DNA of 64,000 bases, from the NCBI RefSeq assembly GCF_027925155.1, contig NZ_BSDY01000013.1, positions 18,343 to 82,342 of the forward strand, written 5' to 3'. Source of the stretch: Propionigenium maris DSM 9537. GTDB lineage: Bacteria > Fusobacteriota > Fusobacteriia > Fusobacteriales > Fusobacteriaceae. The position numbers and the translations under genes were made by a program. Under the pieces are notes generated by a model that did no database searches, was not told where the DNA came from, and saw nothing but the letters and a program-made list of their open reading frames with translations. Of the stretch, positions 8,302-16,263 are shown in pieces (the first letter of the stretch is position 1; the number at the start of each line of letters is the position of its first letter).

Positions 8302-9414
8302 ATGAAAAAAATTATACTGGTACTCCTTCTGAGCTTTTCCCTGGTGTCCTTTGCTGAGGCAGACAACTACATCAAGGGAAGGGTTCTGGAGAAGATAGAC
8401 ACCTATGAAACCCCAGACTCGGATGAGGTGAGCTATATCGACACCTACAACGTTGAGATTAAGGAGGGAATCGACAGGGGAGCTACTATCCCCATAGAGT
8501 TTCCCATCTACAGGGAGGATGCCTTCAATATCCCACTGAAATCAGGGAAGAGTGTTGTTCTCTACACTGAAATAGGGGAAAATGGAGACAATATCTACTA
8601 TATTGCAGATATAGACAAGAGGGGGGGACTGCTCACCCTGGGAGCTCTCTTCCTGGGGTTGATCTTTATCCTGGGAAGGCTTAAGGGGATAAGGGCAGCA
8701 GCAGCCCTTGTGGTGACAATCATAGCCACCTTCTTCTTCTTTATACCGGGGGTTATAGAGGGATACTCTCCCATAGGACTCTCAGTTATTACTGCGCTCT
8801 TTGCCTCCCTTGTTACCATCTACTTTATGACTGGTATCTCCACCAAGGGTCATGTAGCTGTTCTTGGGAGTATAGGGGGAGTGGCCTGTGCAGGGGTGAT
8901 CTCCTACTTCTTCGTGTATAAGCTGGGACTTACCGGTTATACAGATATGGATTCCCTGAACTACGCTTCCTTCCTGAGGGGTATAAAGGTTAAAGAGCTC
9001 ATATCAGCCGGGGTAATCCTGGGAAGTATGGGGGCTGTTATGGATGTGGCCATGTCCATCTCCTCTGCCCTCCACGAGGTAGAGGGGGTAAATGGTGAGC
9101 TCACCTCTAAAAATATCTTCAACTCAGGGATGAATATCGGAAGGGATATCATAGGTACCATGGTCAATACCCTGGTACTGGCCTATGTTGGGAGCTCCCT
9201 CTTTACAATAATGCTCCTCATTATGCAGAAAACCGAGTTTCCTCTGATAAGGATACTTAACTTTGAGTTTATGGCTGTAGAGATTCTGAGATCCGTCTGC
9301 GGAAGTCTAGGGATCTTGGTTACAGTACCTCTCACCTCCTATCTTGCAGGAGTCTTCCATAGCAGGATGGCAGAAAGAAAAAGTCAGGAGAGGGAAGAGG
9401 CAGTAAGAGGTTAA
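8302..9414 (+). CDS. YibE/F-family multi-pass membrane protein
   Basis: 370 residues from the ATG at 8302, which has AGGAGG seven bases upstream; an upstream in-frame ATG at 8260 lacks one. Signal-like N-terminus (ILVLLLSFSLVSFAEA), an exported domain to about residue 115, then about eight membrane segments with glycine-rich helices such as LGALFLGLIFILGRLKGIRA. It matches the YibE/F family, whose function is not established. It is a single gene between two terminators. Confidence 0.8.
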   Translation: MKKIILVLLLSFSLVSFAEADNYIKGRVLEKIDTYETPDSDEVSYIDTYNVEIKEGIDRGATIPIEFPIYREDAFNIPLKSGKSVVLYTEIGENGDNIYYIADIDKRGGLLTLGALFLGLIFILGRLKGIRAAAALVVTIIATFFFFIPGVIEGYSPIGLSVITALFASLVTIYFMTGISTKGHVAVLGSIGGVACAGVISYFFVYKLGLTGYTDMDSLNYASFLRGIKVKELISAGVILGSMGAVMDVAMSISSALHEVEGVNGELTSKNIFNSGMNIGRDIIGTMVNTLVLAYVGSSLFTIMLLIMQKTEFPLIRILNFEFMAVEILRSVCGSLGILVTVPLTSYLAGVFHSRMAERKSQEREEAVRG

Positions 9415-9460
9415 AGCAGACTCAGGAGACTTTTCAAGAGACAGACTAATAGTTAAAAAG

Positions 9461-9484
9461 GGCCCCGGGAATCTTCCCGGGGCC
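9461..9484. terminator. Bidirectional terminator
   Basis: Perfect GC-rich hairpin ggccccggga/tcccggggcc with T-rich DNA on both sides; serves the YibE/F gene on + and the 85-residue gene on -. Confidence 0.85.
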
Positions 9485-9559
9485 TTTACTCTATCTTGAA
9501 ATCTTGAAAATTGATCTTTTATCTGTTGAAAAACTTTTATTTTTTAAGGAAAAGAAGAA

Positions 9560-9817
9560 TTAAAAGCTAATCCAGACTATATCTTCCGCTGCAAAGGTGC
9601 ACTTGAAGTCCTCTATCCTGTTGTTGAGAAACTCAATCCCCCTCATAACCTCATCCACCAGATCGTAGTTACACCCCTGGTAGTTGAGCTGAAGTTTGTT
9701 CTTCTCTATAAATCTGTACCTTATCTCATCTCCCTTGAGGTTGTCAAACCCCTCGATTACCTTGATACCCATATTCTCAAAAATTCCCCTGATATCCGAT
9801 ATCAGCCTCTCCTTCAT
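9560..9817 (-). CDS. Hypothetical protein, 85 residues
   Basis: Not recognised. A soluble, mixed alpha/beta sequence with no signal peptide or membrane segment; it reads MKERLISDIRGIFENMG at the start. Real because it has AAGGGGTGA eight bases upstream of the ATG and a terminator downstream, and its codon use matches neighbours. Confidence 0.65.
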   Translation of the reverse strand: MKERLISDIRGIFENMGIKVIEGFDNLKGDEIRYRFIEKNKLQLNYQGCNYDLVDEVMRGIEFLNNRIEDFKCTFAAEDIVWISF

Positions 9818-9964
9818 AGAATCACCCCTTTTATTGTGTTATCCAACCAGCTAAGTATAGCTCTGAAAATTGTAAAAAACAACCTGAAAATACTTAAAAA
9901 TAAACACTGTAATGATTTCTGGGGCTTGTTTTCTCTTAAAGTAAACTACTTCTGGGAGAAACTT

Positions 9965-11002
9965 CTATGAATCTGGAGGACCCTCTGGTCCCCCTTTCCT
10001 CTCTATAACTTCCATCTTCTTTGAGAGGCTGATGAGATTCTTTATCCTGTTTCCCACAAAGGGGTGGGTGCTTAGGATCTCCAGTCCGGAAGCCTCCGGG
10101 TTCTCCTCCAGCTGTGTGAGGAACTCCTCTACATCCACTGAATCGGTGAGTCCCCAGGTGAGCTTCAGGAGGGATGAGGTCAGGGGAAGGTGGCTTCCCC
10201 TGCTGGCAATGAGAGCAGCTGCATCGGCGGAATACTCACATGAACGGCTCCACTTGTAGAAGAGGAGGCGGCCCACGCCAAACTGTGTTCCTGCTATACT
10301 GATTATCCGTACATGTCCAAAGAGAATGTGCCCCATCTCATGACCTATTACAGCCCTTATCTCCTCCTTGGTGAGTTTCTCCACCAGGCTGGATGTGAGA
10401 ACTATGGTATAGGGCTCATCATAACCGAAGGTATAGGCGTTCATCTGGGGATCCTGTATCACAAAGAGACTGACCCTCACAGGGGGCAGGAGCTTCTGTA
10501 CCTCTGCAAGATCCTCATAGAGTATGGGACGCTGGTGGGGGCCGATACGGACAGCACTTGCCAGTATCTGATCCCTCCTCATATTTGCAGTGAGGTAACC
10601 TATACCGAAGAAGAGAAGGAGAAAGACCCCAGCCAGGAACCCTCCCAGGATAAGTATACCTATACCACAGACAAACCCCAGGGCCAGATCCCGGTTCTCC
10701 GTTTCACAGCGGTACTCCTCCAGCTTGACAGGTCTTCCCAGGGGAAGGTTACCTGTAATTATGAGTTTGTGCTCCCTCACCACAGCCTCGGGGCACATTG
10801 TAACAAAGAGTATAGAGGTGACTCCCAGGAGAAGAAGATCATCCAGAAGTCCCACAATGGGAAGAAAATCATCTGGAGGAAAGGGCAGGAGGAGATATGC
10901 AAGGGGAATGAAGATCAGGAAGATCTTGAGCCACTTATTTACCCGCTTGTCCAGTACCAGCCTCCCGGTAAGCCGGAAGTGATTGAATATATTCATAAGC
11001 AT
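9965..11002 (-). CDS. DUF1232 - M48 metalloprotease fusion, membrane-associated
   Basis: 345 residues. The N-terminal 90 residues look like a DUF1232 (YkvA-like) membrane domain, with LPFPPDDFLPIVGLLDDLLLLG. A hydrophobic glycine-rich helix pair follows at about 110-140. The C-terminal half is an M48 zinc protease: IGHEMGHILFGHV (HExxH, two zinc histidines and the catalytic glutamate) and SCEYSADAAAL (third ligand region). HtpX-like proteases of this family degrade membrane or misfolded proteins. AGGAGGGG precedes the ATG. The combination of both domains in one chain is unusual to my knowledge. No partner gene is adjacent. Confidence 0.85.
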   Translation of the reverse strand: MLMNIFNHFRLTGRLVLDKRVNKWLKIFLIFIPLAYLLLPFPPDDFLPIVGLLDDLLLLGVTSILFVTMCPEAVVREHKLIITGNLPLGRPVKLEEYRCETENRDLALGFVCGIGILILGGFLAGVFLLLFFGIGYLTANMRRDQILASAVRIGPHQRPILYEDLAEVQKLLPPVRVSLFVIQDPQMNAYTFGYDEPYTIVLTSSLVEKLTKEEIRAVIGHEMGHILFGHVRIISIAGTQFGVGRLLFYKWSRSCEYSADAAALIASRGSHLPLTSSLLKLTWGLTDSVDVEEFLTQLEENPEASGLEILSTHPFVGNRIKNLISLSKKMEVIERKGGPEGPPDS

Positions 11003-11201
11003 AGGATCCCCTCCTCTTTATCATAGTCTTTAATTTTATTTACAAGCTACTTCAGATAATTCCTTGATTCCAGAAGGTAATCAAGGGGGCCCTTTGGATT
11101 GTCTTCCTCACAGCTGGAGTCTTTTTATTATTAAAGGCGAAAGATACGAAATAGATAGTTTTATAACCGTGATTATGGTTTATTAATCTGCCCATTATTG
11201 T

Positions 11202-11207
11202 TATAAT
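11202..11207 (+). promoter_or_regulatory. Possible -10 box upstream of the GAF-HD-GYP gene
   Basis: Clear TATAAT 90 bases upstream of the gene, but the sequence 17 bases before it (TTTATT) is a poor -35. Confidence 0.35.
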
Positions 11208-11295
11208 ATTCAGGATAGATCTTATGTGGACGTATTTAGTTTTGGAAAGGTAGTTGGAAGTAGCGTTCTACGATAAATTCTTAGTGAGGTGCTGT

Positions 11296-12471
11296 GTGGA
11301 GAATCAGATAAAGAAATTTAATGATAAAGAATTAGAGGCTTCCTTTGAGAGGATGAGAAGCGCTTACTCGACTATTATAAGGTGTCAGGATATCATTGTA
11401 ACTGCAGAGAGCGAGATGGAGATATATGAGGAGATCTGTAAGGTGCTTGTAGAGGAGGGACCCTATAACCTGGCCTGGATAGGCTCAGTTGATAATAGCC
11501 CCCAGAAGAGGGTAGTTCCCGTAGCCCAGGCAGGATTTAAAAGGGGATACCTCTCCTCCATAAATATAAGCTGGGGAGATGATATCTACGGCCAGGGGCC
11601 TACAGGAAGGGCAATCCGTGAAGGCAGGGAGGATATAGTAAAGGATATTGTGACAGATACAAGGTGTCTCCCCTGGAGGGAAAGAGCCATAGAGTATGGG
11701 TATCGTTCCAGCATGGCTCTCCCCATAAAGTATGGCGGAAGGATAGATGTAGTATTGAATATATATTCAGCGCACAGGGATGCATTTAACAGGGAGGAGG
11801 TCGACCTCTTCCAAAGGTTAGCTAAAAATATTGCCCAGGGGATCCATCTCCTGAGACTGAAAAGGGAGAGTGAGGCAGCTCAGAGAACCCATTATGAGAT
11901 CCTCCTGAAAACTATAGATGCCTTTGTCCTTGCCATAGAGAAGAGGGACCCATATACAGCGGGACATCAGAAGAGGGTCACCGACCTGGCTGTTGCCATT
12001 GGAGAGGGGATGGACCTCGGCAGAAATAAGATAGAGGGTCTTCGTCTTGGAGCTCTCATTCATGATATAGGAAAGATCTATGTTCCTGGTGAGATACTCA
12101 ACAGACCTGGAAGGCTCACCAAGCCGGAGTTCGATCTGATAAAACTCCACTCGGAGATAGGCCGGGAGATAATAAGCGGGATAGATTTTTCCTGGGAGAT
12201 AGAGAAGATGATAGCCCAGCACCACGAGAGACTGGACGGCACAGGCTATCCCGGGGGCCTCAAGGAGGAGGAGATTATTGTGGAGTCCAGGATAATAGCT
12301 GTCTCAGATGTGGTGGAGGCCATAAGCTCCCACAGACCCTACAGGCCGGCTCTGGGAATAGAGGCAGCCCTGAATGAGATAAGGAGTGGAAGGGGAACAA
12401 AGTATGACCCCCAGGTAGTGAATATCTGTTTGAACCTCTTTGAGAGTGGAAGGTTTCAGTGGGAAGCTTAA
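11296..12471 (+). CDS. GAF-HD-GYP phosphodiesterase (c-di-GMP)
   Basis: 391 residues if the GTG at 11296 is used (GAGG six bases upstream); a TTG at 11254 in the same frame would add 14 residues but has a poorer site. A GAF domain spans about residues 35-180 (GYRSSMALPIKYGGRIDVVLNIYS) and an HD-GYP domain the rest: HDIGKIYVPGEIL and HHERLDGTGYPGGL. No membrane segment, so a cytoplasmic sensor-phosphodiesterase. A diguanylate cyclase gene follows 108 bases downstream in the same direction, so making and degrading enzymes are adjacent. Confidence 0.88.
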   Translation: MENQIKKFNDKELEASFERMRSAYSTIIRCQDIIVTAESEMEIYEEICKVLVEEGPYNLAWIGSVDNSPQKRVVPVAQAGFKRGYLSSINISWGDDIYGQGPTGRAIREGREDIVKDIVTDTRCLPWRERAIEYGYRSSMALPIKYGGRIDVVLNIYSAHRDAFNREEVDLFQRLAKNIAQGIHLLRLKRESEAAQRTHYEILLKTIDAFVLAIEKRDPYTAGHQKRVTDLAVAIGEGMDLGRNKIEGLRLGALIHDIGKIYVPGEILNRPGRLTKPEFDLIKLHSEIGREIISGIDFSWEIEKMIAQHHERLDGTGYPGGLKEEEIIVESRIIAVSDVVEAISSHRPYRPALGIEAALNEIRSGRGTKYDPQVVNICLNLFESGRFQWEA

Positions 12472-12579
12472 TAGATAGAACAGAAACAAGTAAAAATATA
12501 GAGAAATTTATTGGTTAGTGGCGGTCTGGCGGAGTGTTTTACTTTAGAGATTTAATTAGTTACTTTTAGTTGGGGTAGT

Positions 12580-13494
12580 ATGAACTTAATAGAGTTTATT
12601 AATAGTCAAGGAGAACCATTAACAGAGTTATTGGACCTGCTCCCTATTCCTATTTTTTACAAGGACAGAAGGGGAGTCTATTTAGGCTGCAATAAAGCGT
12701 TTGAGAGATTTATAAAGTTATCCAGGGAGGAGTTTATAGGAAAGACGGTATATGAACTCTATCCCAAAAAACTGGCAGATATCTATTTTAAGATGGATGA
12801 GGAGCACTTTAACAACCCGGGTGTTCAGGTCTATGACGGTGAGGTAAGATCCAGTGAGAGGGAATCATATAGCGTCCGTTTTCATAAAGCCACCTTCACC
12901 AATGAGGAGGGGGAGGTAGCAGGACTTATAGGGGCAGTTCTTGATATCACCAAGGAGGTAGAGCAGGGAAGGTATCTGGAAAAATTGGCCTCCTACGATG
13001 TCCTCACAGGGCTATACAACAGGCGTAAGGGGATGATACTCCTGGAGAGGGCTATTGAAGATAGCAGGTATCAGGGTGAGGAACTTTCCATTATCATGAT
13101 GGATGTGGATCACTTTAAGAGGATCAACGACCTCTATGGTCACCTCTATGGGGATGAGGTCCTTAAAAAGATCTCCCAGGTACTGGAAGATAACCTCAGG
13201 GATCAGGATATAGTATTTAGGTATGGGGGGGAGGAGTTTATCTGCTCCCTACCCAAGACCAGTAAGGGAGAAGCCCTTTTAGTGGCCGAGAGGATCCGTG
13301 AGAGTATAATAGCTTCCTTTACAGATCATGAGAAAAATACAGACAGATATGTAACTGCAAGCTTTGGAGTATCCACATATCCAGAGGACGGAATGAGCAT
13401 GGATCAGGTGGTAAGCAGAGCCGACGATGCCATGTACAGGATCAAGAAGAACGGCCGGAATGGCATTGGGGTTGCAAGGAGGAGGAAGGGATAA
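12580..13494 (+). CDS. PAS-GGDEF diguanylate cyclase
   Basis: 304 residues. PAS domain at about 15-125 (LPIPIFYKDRRGVYLGCNKAF), GGDEF domain at about 140-300. The catalytic signature is RYGGEEF, intact for cyclase activity, and RDQD sits five residues before it, the product-inhibition I-site (RxxD). Cytoplasmic. Likely co-transcribed with the upstream GAF-HD-GYP gene and ends in a strong terminator. Confidence 0.92.
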   Translation: MNLIEFINSQGEPLTELLDLLPIPIFYKDRRGVYLGCNKAFERFIKLSREEFIGKTVYELYPKKLADIYFKMDEEHFNNPGVQVYDGEVRSSERESYSVRFHKATFTNEEGEVAGLIGAVLDITKEVEQGRYLEKLASYDVLTGLYNRRKGMILLERAIEDSRYQGEELSIIMMDVDHFKRINDLYGHLYGDEVLKKISQVLEDNLRDQDIVFRYGGEEFICSLPKTSKGEALLVAERIRESIIASFTDHEKNTDRYVTASFGVSTYPEDGMSMDQVVSRADDAMYRIKKNGRNGIGVARRRKG

Positions 13495-13523
13495 ATTTTT
13501 AACCTTACCTTGAGGATTAAAGA

Positions 13524-13555
13524 AAACAGCAGTTGATATCAACTGCTGTTTTTTA
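13524..13555 (+). terminator. Terminator of the PAS-GGDEF gene
   Basis: Perfect hairpin aaacagcagttgat/atcaactgctgttt at 13524-13551 followed by T. The palindrome is nearly symmetrical, but the T run is on the + side. Confidence 0.9.
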
Positions 13556-13643
13556 TTGAGGAAAGTATAGAACTTAAAAAAAATTCCGTGAAGTCATTGG
13601 TGCTCCAGTTAATTGTTAGGATGCAACGTCACGCTGCTTCTTA
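13555..13643 (+). repeat. Intergenic repeat, copy A of four
   Basis: About 90 bases beginning ATTGAGGAAAGTATAGAACTT and ending in GGATGCAACGTCACGCTGC plus a T-rich tail. Same order of conserved blocks as copies at 25743, 32753 and 56143. This copy has one base changed in the terminal palindrome (13623-13637), which weakens the hairpin. It begins exactly where the preceding terminator ends. Confidence 0.85.
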
Positions 13644-13656
13644 TTTGCAGGATACT

Positions 13657-14145
13657 TTATTGACGGAGGTTAAGGAGCATCACATAGTCATCCTCTCTCT
13701 CAACAATAACTTTAAATCCCAGCTTCCTATATAATCTTACAGCGTAGTTCCCCCTGGATACGCTCAGGGAGGCCTGGGTGCAGCCATCACCCTTCAGAAG
13801 AGAGATCATCTCCCTCATGAGAGCACTACCAACTCCCCTTCCCCTGTAACCCTTTAAGAGGGAGATGGAAAATTCCGGAGTAAAGTCATCTACATAACCA
13901 TACCCCTTGTCGGTACCACTCCACTTTCTTACCCACACTCCCCCTATAATCCTCCTATCTGCCTCTGCTACCAGGCACCGGTCGCCACTTCTTCCAAAAT
14001 CTCTTATGTATTTAAACAGTTCAGGCTTCCCTATAATATCCCTGGAAATCCTTTCCCCTCCAGCAGGCTGAAAGATAGCTTCATAGAGGAGATCCTCTAA
14101 GATCTCCTCTTCATCTTCTCTTAACTTTCTTATGGTGTAATCCAT
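13657..14145 (-). CDS. GNAT-family N-acetyltransferase
   Basis: 162 residues. The acetyl-CoA loop is visible as GYRGRGVGSALMREM (R-x-x-G-x-G), followed by a typical beta4-alpha4 C-terminus (LSVSRGNYAVRLYRKLGFKV). Substrate unknown. AGGAGGGGG precedes the ATG. It follows the 200-residue gene at 14158-14760 by 12 bases, so the two share a transcript. Confidence 0.88.
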   Translation of the reverse strand: MDYTIRKLREDEEEILEDLLYEAIFQPAGGERISRDIIGKPELFKYIRDFGRSGDRCLVAEADRRIIGGVWVRKWSGTDKGYGYVDDFTPEFSISLLKGYRGRGVGSALMREMISLLKGDGCTQASLSVSRGNYAVRLYRKLGFKVIVEREDDYVMLLNLRQ

Positions 14146-14157
14146 TCCCCCTCCTTT

Positions 14158-14760
14158 TTAAATGAGATCAGCCTCGTAGATGATCCTCTTCCCTATAGAC
14201 TCCATATGAAAGAAGTCGCTGTCTCCCTTGACATCCAGGGTATTAAAGGTATCGTAGTATAGAAATCTGTCCCTTAAAGATACAAGAACCAGAGTAAGCT
14301 CCGAGTTGTGGGAGATAGAGGTGATGGCTCTCCGATACTTACCGAAGATGCTTGGCAGTGTCCCAGAATTACTCCCCTCGATGACGTGAAAAAAGATCCC
14401 CCGGGCATCTTCAAGAATAAGCTTCTGAAAATCCTTCTCTATACTTCCATAGGCACAGTTGGTTGCCTTGAACTCTATATTTGTCTGCTCCCTGAGATCG
14501 GGAGAGTAGGTAGAAACATCGATATTTCCAGAGAGGAGAGTTTCTCCAGAAAAGGAGTAGGGCAGTCTGGTAGGGGTCTCCACTGAATACTTCACCCCAT
14601 TCCTGATAACCTCGTGTATAAAGACCTGCTTTGCCTCCTGTTCGCTGATCCTTCTTTCAGCCTTAGTTCGGTAGGTGGGATAGATAATTGTATTATCCTC
14701 CAGCCTCCCCTCCTCCAGGAGAAAAAGGTTTTTAACTGTATCAAAGATGATTTTTTTCAC
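14158..14760 (-). CDS. Hypothetical protein with a PD-(D/E)XK-like motif
   Basis: 200 residues starting at a GTG with GGAGGTATACA upstream. Not recognised as a named family. The stretch SGNIDVSTYSPDL...NIEFKATN has an aspartate followed about 14 residues later by E-x-K, the spacing of the PD-(D/E)XK nuclease core; the rest is a plausible alpha/beta fold. It could be a nuclease-fold protein of unknown role; the motif alone is weak evidence. Co-transcribed with the GNAT gene downstream. Confidence 0.55.
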   Translation of the reverse strand: MKKIIFDTVKNLFLLEEGRLEDNTIIYPTYRTKAERRISEQEAKQVFIHEVIRNGVKYSVETPTRLPYSFSGETLLSGNIDVSTYSPDLREQTNIEFKATNCAYGSIEKDFQKLILEDARGIFFHVIEGSNSGTLPSIFGKYRRAITSISHNSELTLVLVSLRDRFLYYDTFNTLDVKGDSDFFHMESIGKRIIYEADLI

Positions 14761-15204
14761 TGTATACCTCCGGGAATCTAAAATTATACCCTATGATAGT
14801 ACAACTAAGCGAAAGGATGCAAGGGTATCCTTAGCTCTTTACGGGAGAGCAAGTAGAGGAAGGATTCCAGGGATGATCTGAGCTCAGCCCAAGTAAAAGA
14901 TTAATTAAAAAAGTTAGTGTTTCTTTAAAGGGAGAGATAAAGATATATCGGGGATTAAACAAAAGTTTACAAAATCCATCTTCCCAGTGGAGGAGGTCAG
15001 TGATTTAAGCCTGAAGACACCTGTATAAAAGTGAACGCCTATAGAGGTTTGTGAACTAGTCTTTGTTTTTTTGAAATTATGTCATTGTAAAAGGTGACAA
15101 AAAATGTATTTTTAACATAAAAAGTATAAAATTTAGTTGAAACCCTATCTCTTTTAGGTTATATTGTTAGTAGGAGAGTAAAAAATAAAGAGGGAGAGAG
15201 AGCT
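14761..15204. other. Intergenic region between divergent genes
   Basis: 444 bases between a minus and a plus gene, AT-rich towards the right half. It must hold both promoters. A possible -10 (GTATAAAAT at about 15124-15132) lies 80 bases before the secreted-protein gene. No open frame, repeat or strong hairpin is seen. Confidence 0.4.
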
Positions 15205-15987
15205 ATGAAAAAATTAATATCACTTTTAACGATTACATTTCTTTTAACGGTATCGGGAGACCTATATGCCAAGAAAGACGGAGAGAGAGGCAAATCATCT
15301 GACAGAGGAGGAAGATCGGAATCCGACAGGGGAGACAGGTCCGGCGGAGACAGGGACAGAGGAAGGTCATCGGATAAAGAGGATAGATCAGATAGATCAG
15401 ATAGATCAGATAAGTCGGAGAAATCTAGCAAGTCAGAGGAAAGGGAAAAAAATCAGAAGGCTGTAGACGCCCAGAAGAACTGGGGGCAGCTGAAGGATGA
15501 GCTGATGAATGATCCTGAATATGCAGAGAAGTATGCAGGGGAGTATGGGGAGAAGAGGCTCAAGGAGGAGATCAAGGCCAAGAAGAGAATCAGAAGAGAG
15601 GTAAGAAGGAACTACGATTCAGATCTGCCTGAGGATGAGGTTGAAAAGGAGATCGAGAAACTTGTAGATGATTACTTTAATAGGGAGATTGTTCCTGGTG
15701 AAACCGAGGGAGTTGAGATGACTGAGAGATCCCAGAGAAAGATTGAAAAAGCACTTTCAAAGTATGATACAGCCATTGACAGAATAGATGCCAAGGAGCA
15801 GGAGGATACAGAGGATGAGGAGATAGAGGAGGCGCCGGAAACACCGGATATGGGAGAGACCCCTGAAGAGCCGGAAACACCAGATATGGGAGAAACTCCT
15901 GAGGAGCCTGAAACACCCGATACACCAGAAGTTCCAGAAACACCTGAAGACGGGGGAGAGGAAGTAGAAAATACCCTAGAAGGATAG
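15205..15987 (+). CDS. Secreted low-complexity protein (RS/DR-rich, coiled coil, E/P/T repeats)
   Basis: 260 residues with a clear signal peptide (KKLISLLTITFLLTVSGDLYA). Residues 23-85 are almost only D, R, S, G, K and E, with DRSDRSDRSD repeats; residues 85-195 are a highly charged predicted helix; the tail has two exact copies of ETPDMGETPEEP followed by shorter variants. GAGGGAGAGAGAG precedes the ATG. No family recognised. It may be a periplasmic or cell-surface spacer or stress-type protein; function unknown. The tandem DNA repeats could expand or contract. Confidence 0.75.
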   Translation: MKKLISLLTITFLLTVSGDLYAKKDGERGKSSDRGGRSESDRGDRSGGDRDRGRSSDKEDRSDRSDRSDKSEKSSKSEEREKNQKAVDAQKNWGQLKDELMNDPEYAEKYAGEYGEKRLKEEIKAKKRIRREVRRNYDSDLPEDEVEKEIEKLVDDYFNREIVPGETEGVEMTERSQRKIEKALSKYDTAIDRIDAKEQEDTEDEEIEEAPETPDMGETPEEPETPDMGETPEEPETPDTPEVPETPEDGGEEVENTLEG

Positions 15988-16018
15988 GTACGTTCCTCAA
16001 AAGAAGGAGACAAAACAG

Positions 16019-16045
16019 AGCCACTCGATTGAGTGGCTTTTTTTA
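16019..16045 (+). terminator. Terminator of the secreted-protein gene
   Basis: agccactc-gatt-gagtggct hairpin followed by seven T. Confidence 0.9.
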
Positions 16046-16071
16046 TTTTTTGAACCTTCCTCCTTTGGAAT

Positions 16072-16097
16072 AAAAAAAGCCCGGGAAATCCCCGGGC
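16072..16097 (-). terminator. Terminator of the EamA operon
   Basis: gcccggg-aaatc-cccgggc hairpin at 16079-16097 with seven T on the minus strand. Confidence 0.9.
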
Positions 16098-16134
16098 CTT
16101 TAGTGCTTTGAAGTTTTCCTTTGTTGGAGTAAGG

Positions 16135-16251
16135 TTAACTTTCCAGGAAAAAAGCAAGAAGAGCCAGAATAGCAAAAACCAGCTTTAATGCCTTCTTCTC
16201 CATAAAGAATGATCCTGTGAGGTATATTACCGATGGTATAACTGACTTCAT
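16135..16251 (-). CDS. Small membrane protein, 38 residues
   Basis: A 38-residue frame starting 13 bases after the EamA stop codon. It has an AAGGAGG box six to seven bases upstream of its ATG, better than most genes here, and ends just before the operon terminator. The sequence begins MKSVIPSVIYLTGSFF and ends with one hydrophobic helix, KLVFAILALLAFFLE. It probably is a single-pass membrane peptide, perhaps accessory to the transporter; no homologue is known to me. Confidence 0.6.
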   Translation of the reverse strand: MKSVIPSVIYLTGSFFMEKKALKLVFAILALLAFFLES

Positions 16252-16263
16252 ATTACTTCCTCC

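Noticed and set aside
10313..11026. 237-codon + frame antisense to the M48 protease
   Set aside because: Shadow of the real minus gene, which has HExxH, good start site and family match; the + frame has no recognisable domain.
15672..16175. Long minus frames opposite the secreted repeat protein
   Set aside because: Caused by repetitive codons on the + strand; serine/glycine/valine repeats mirror the + repeats; no start site.
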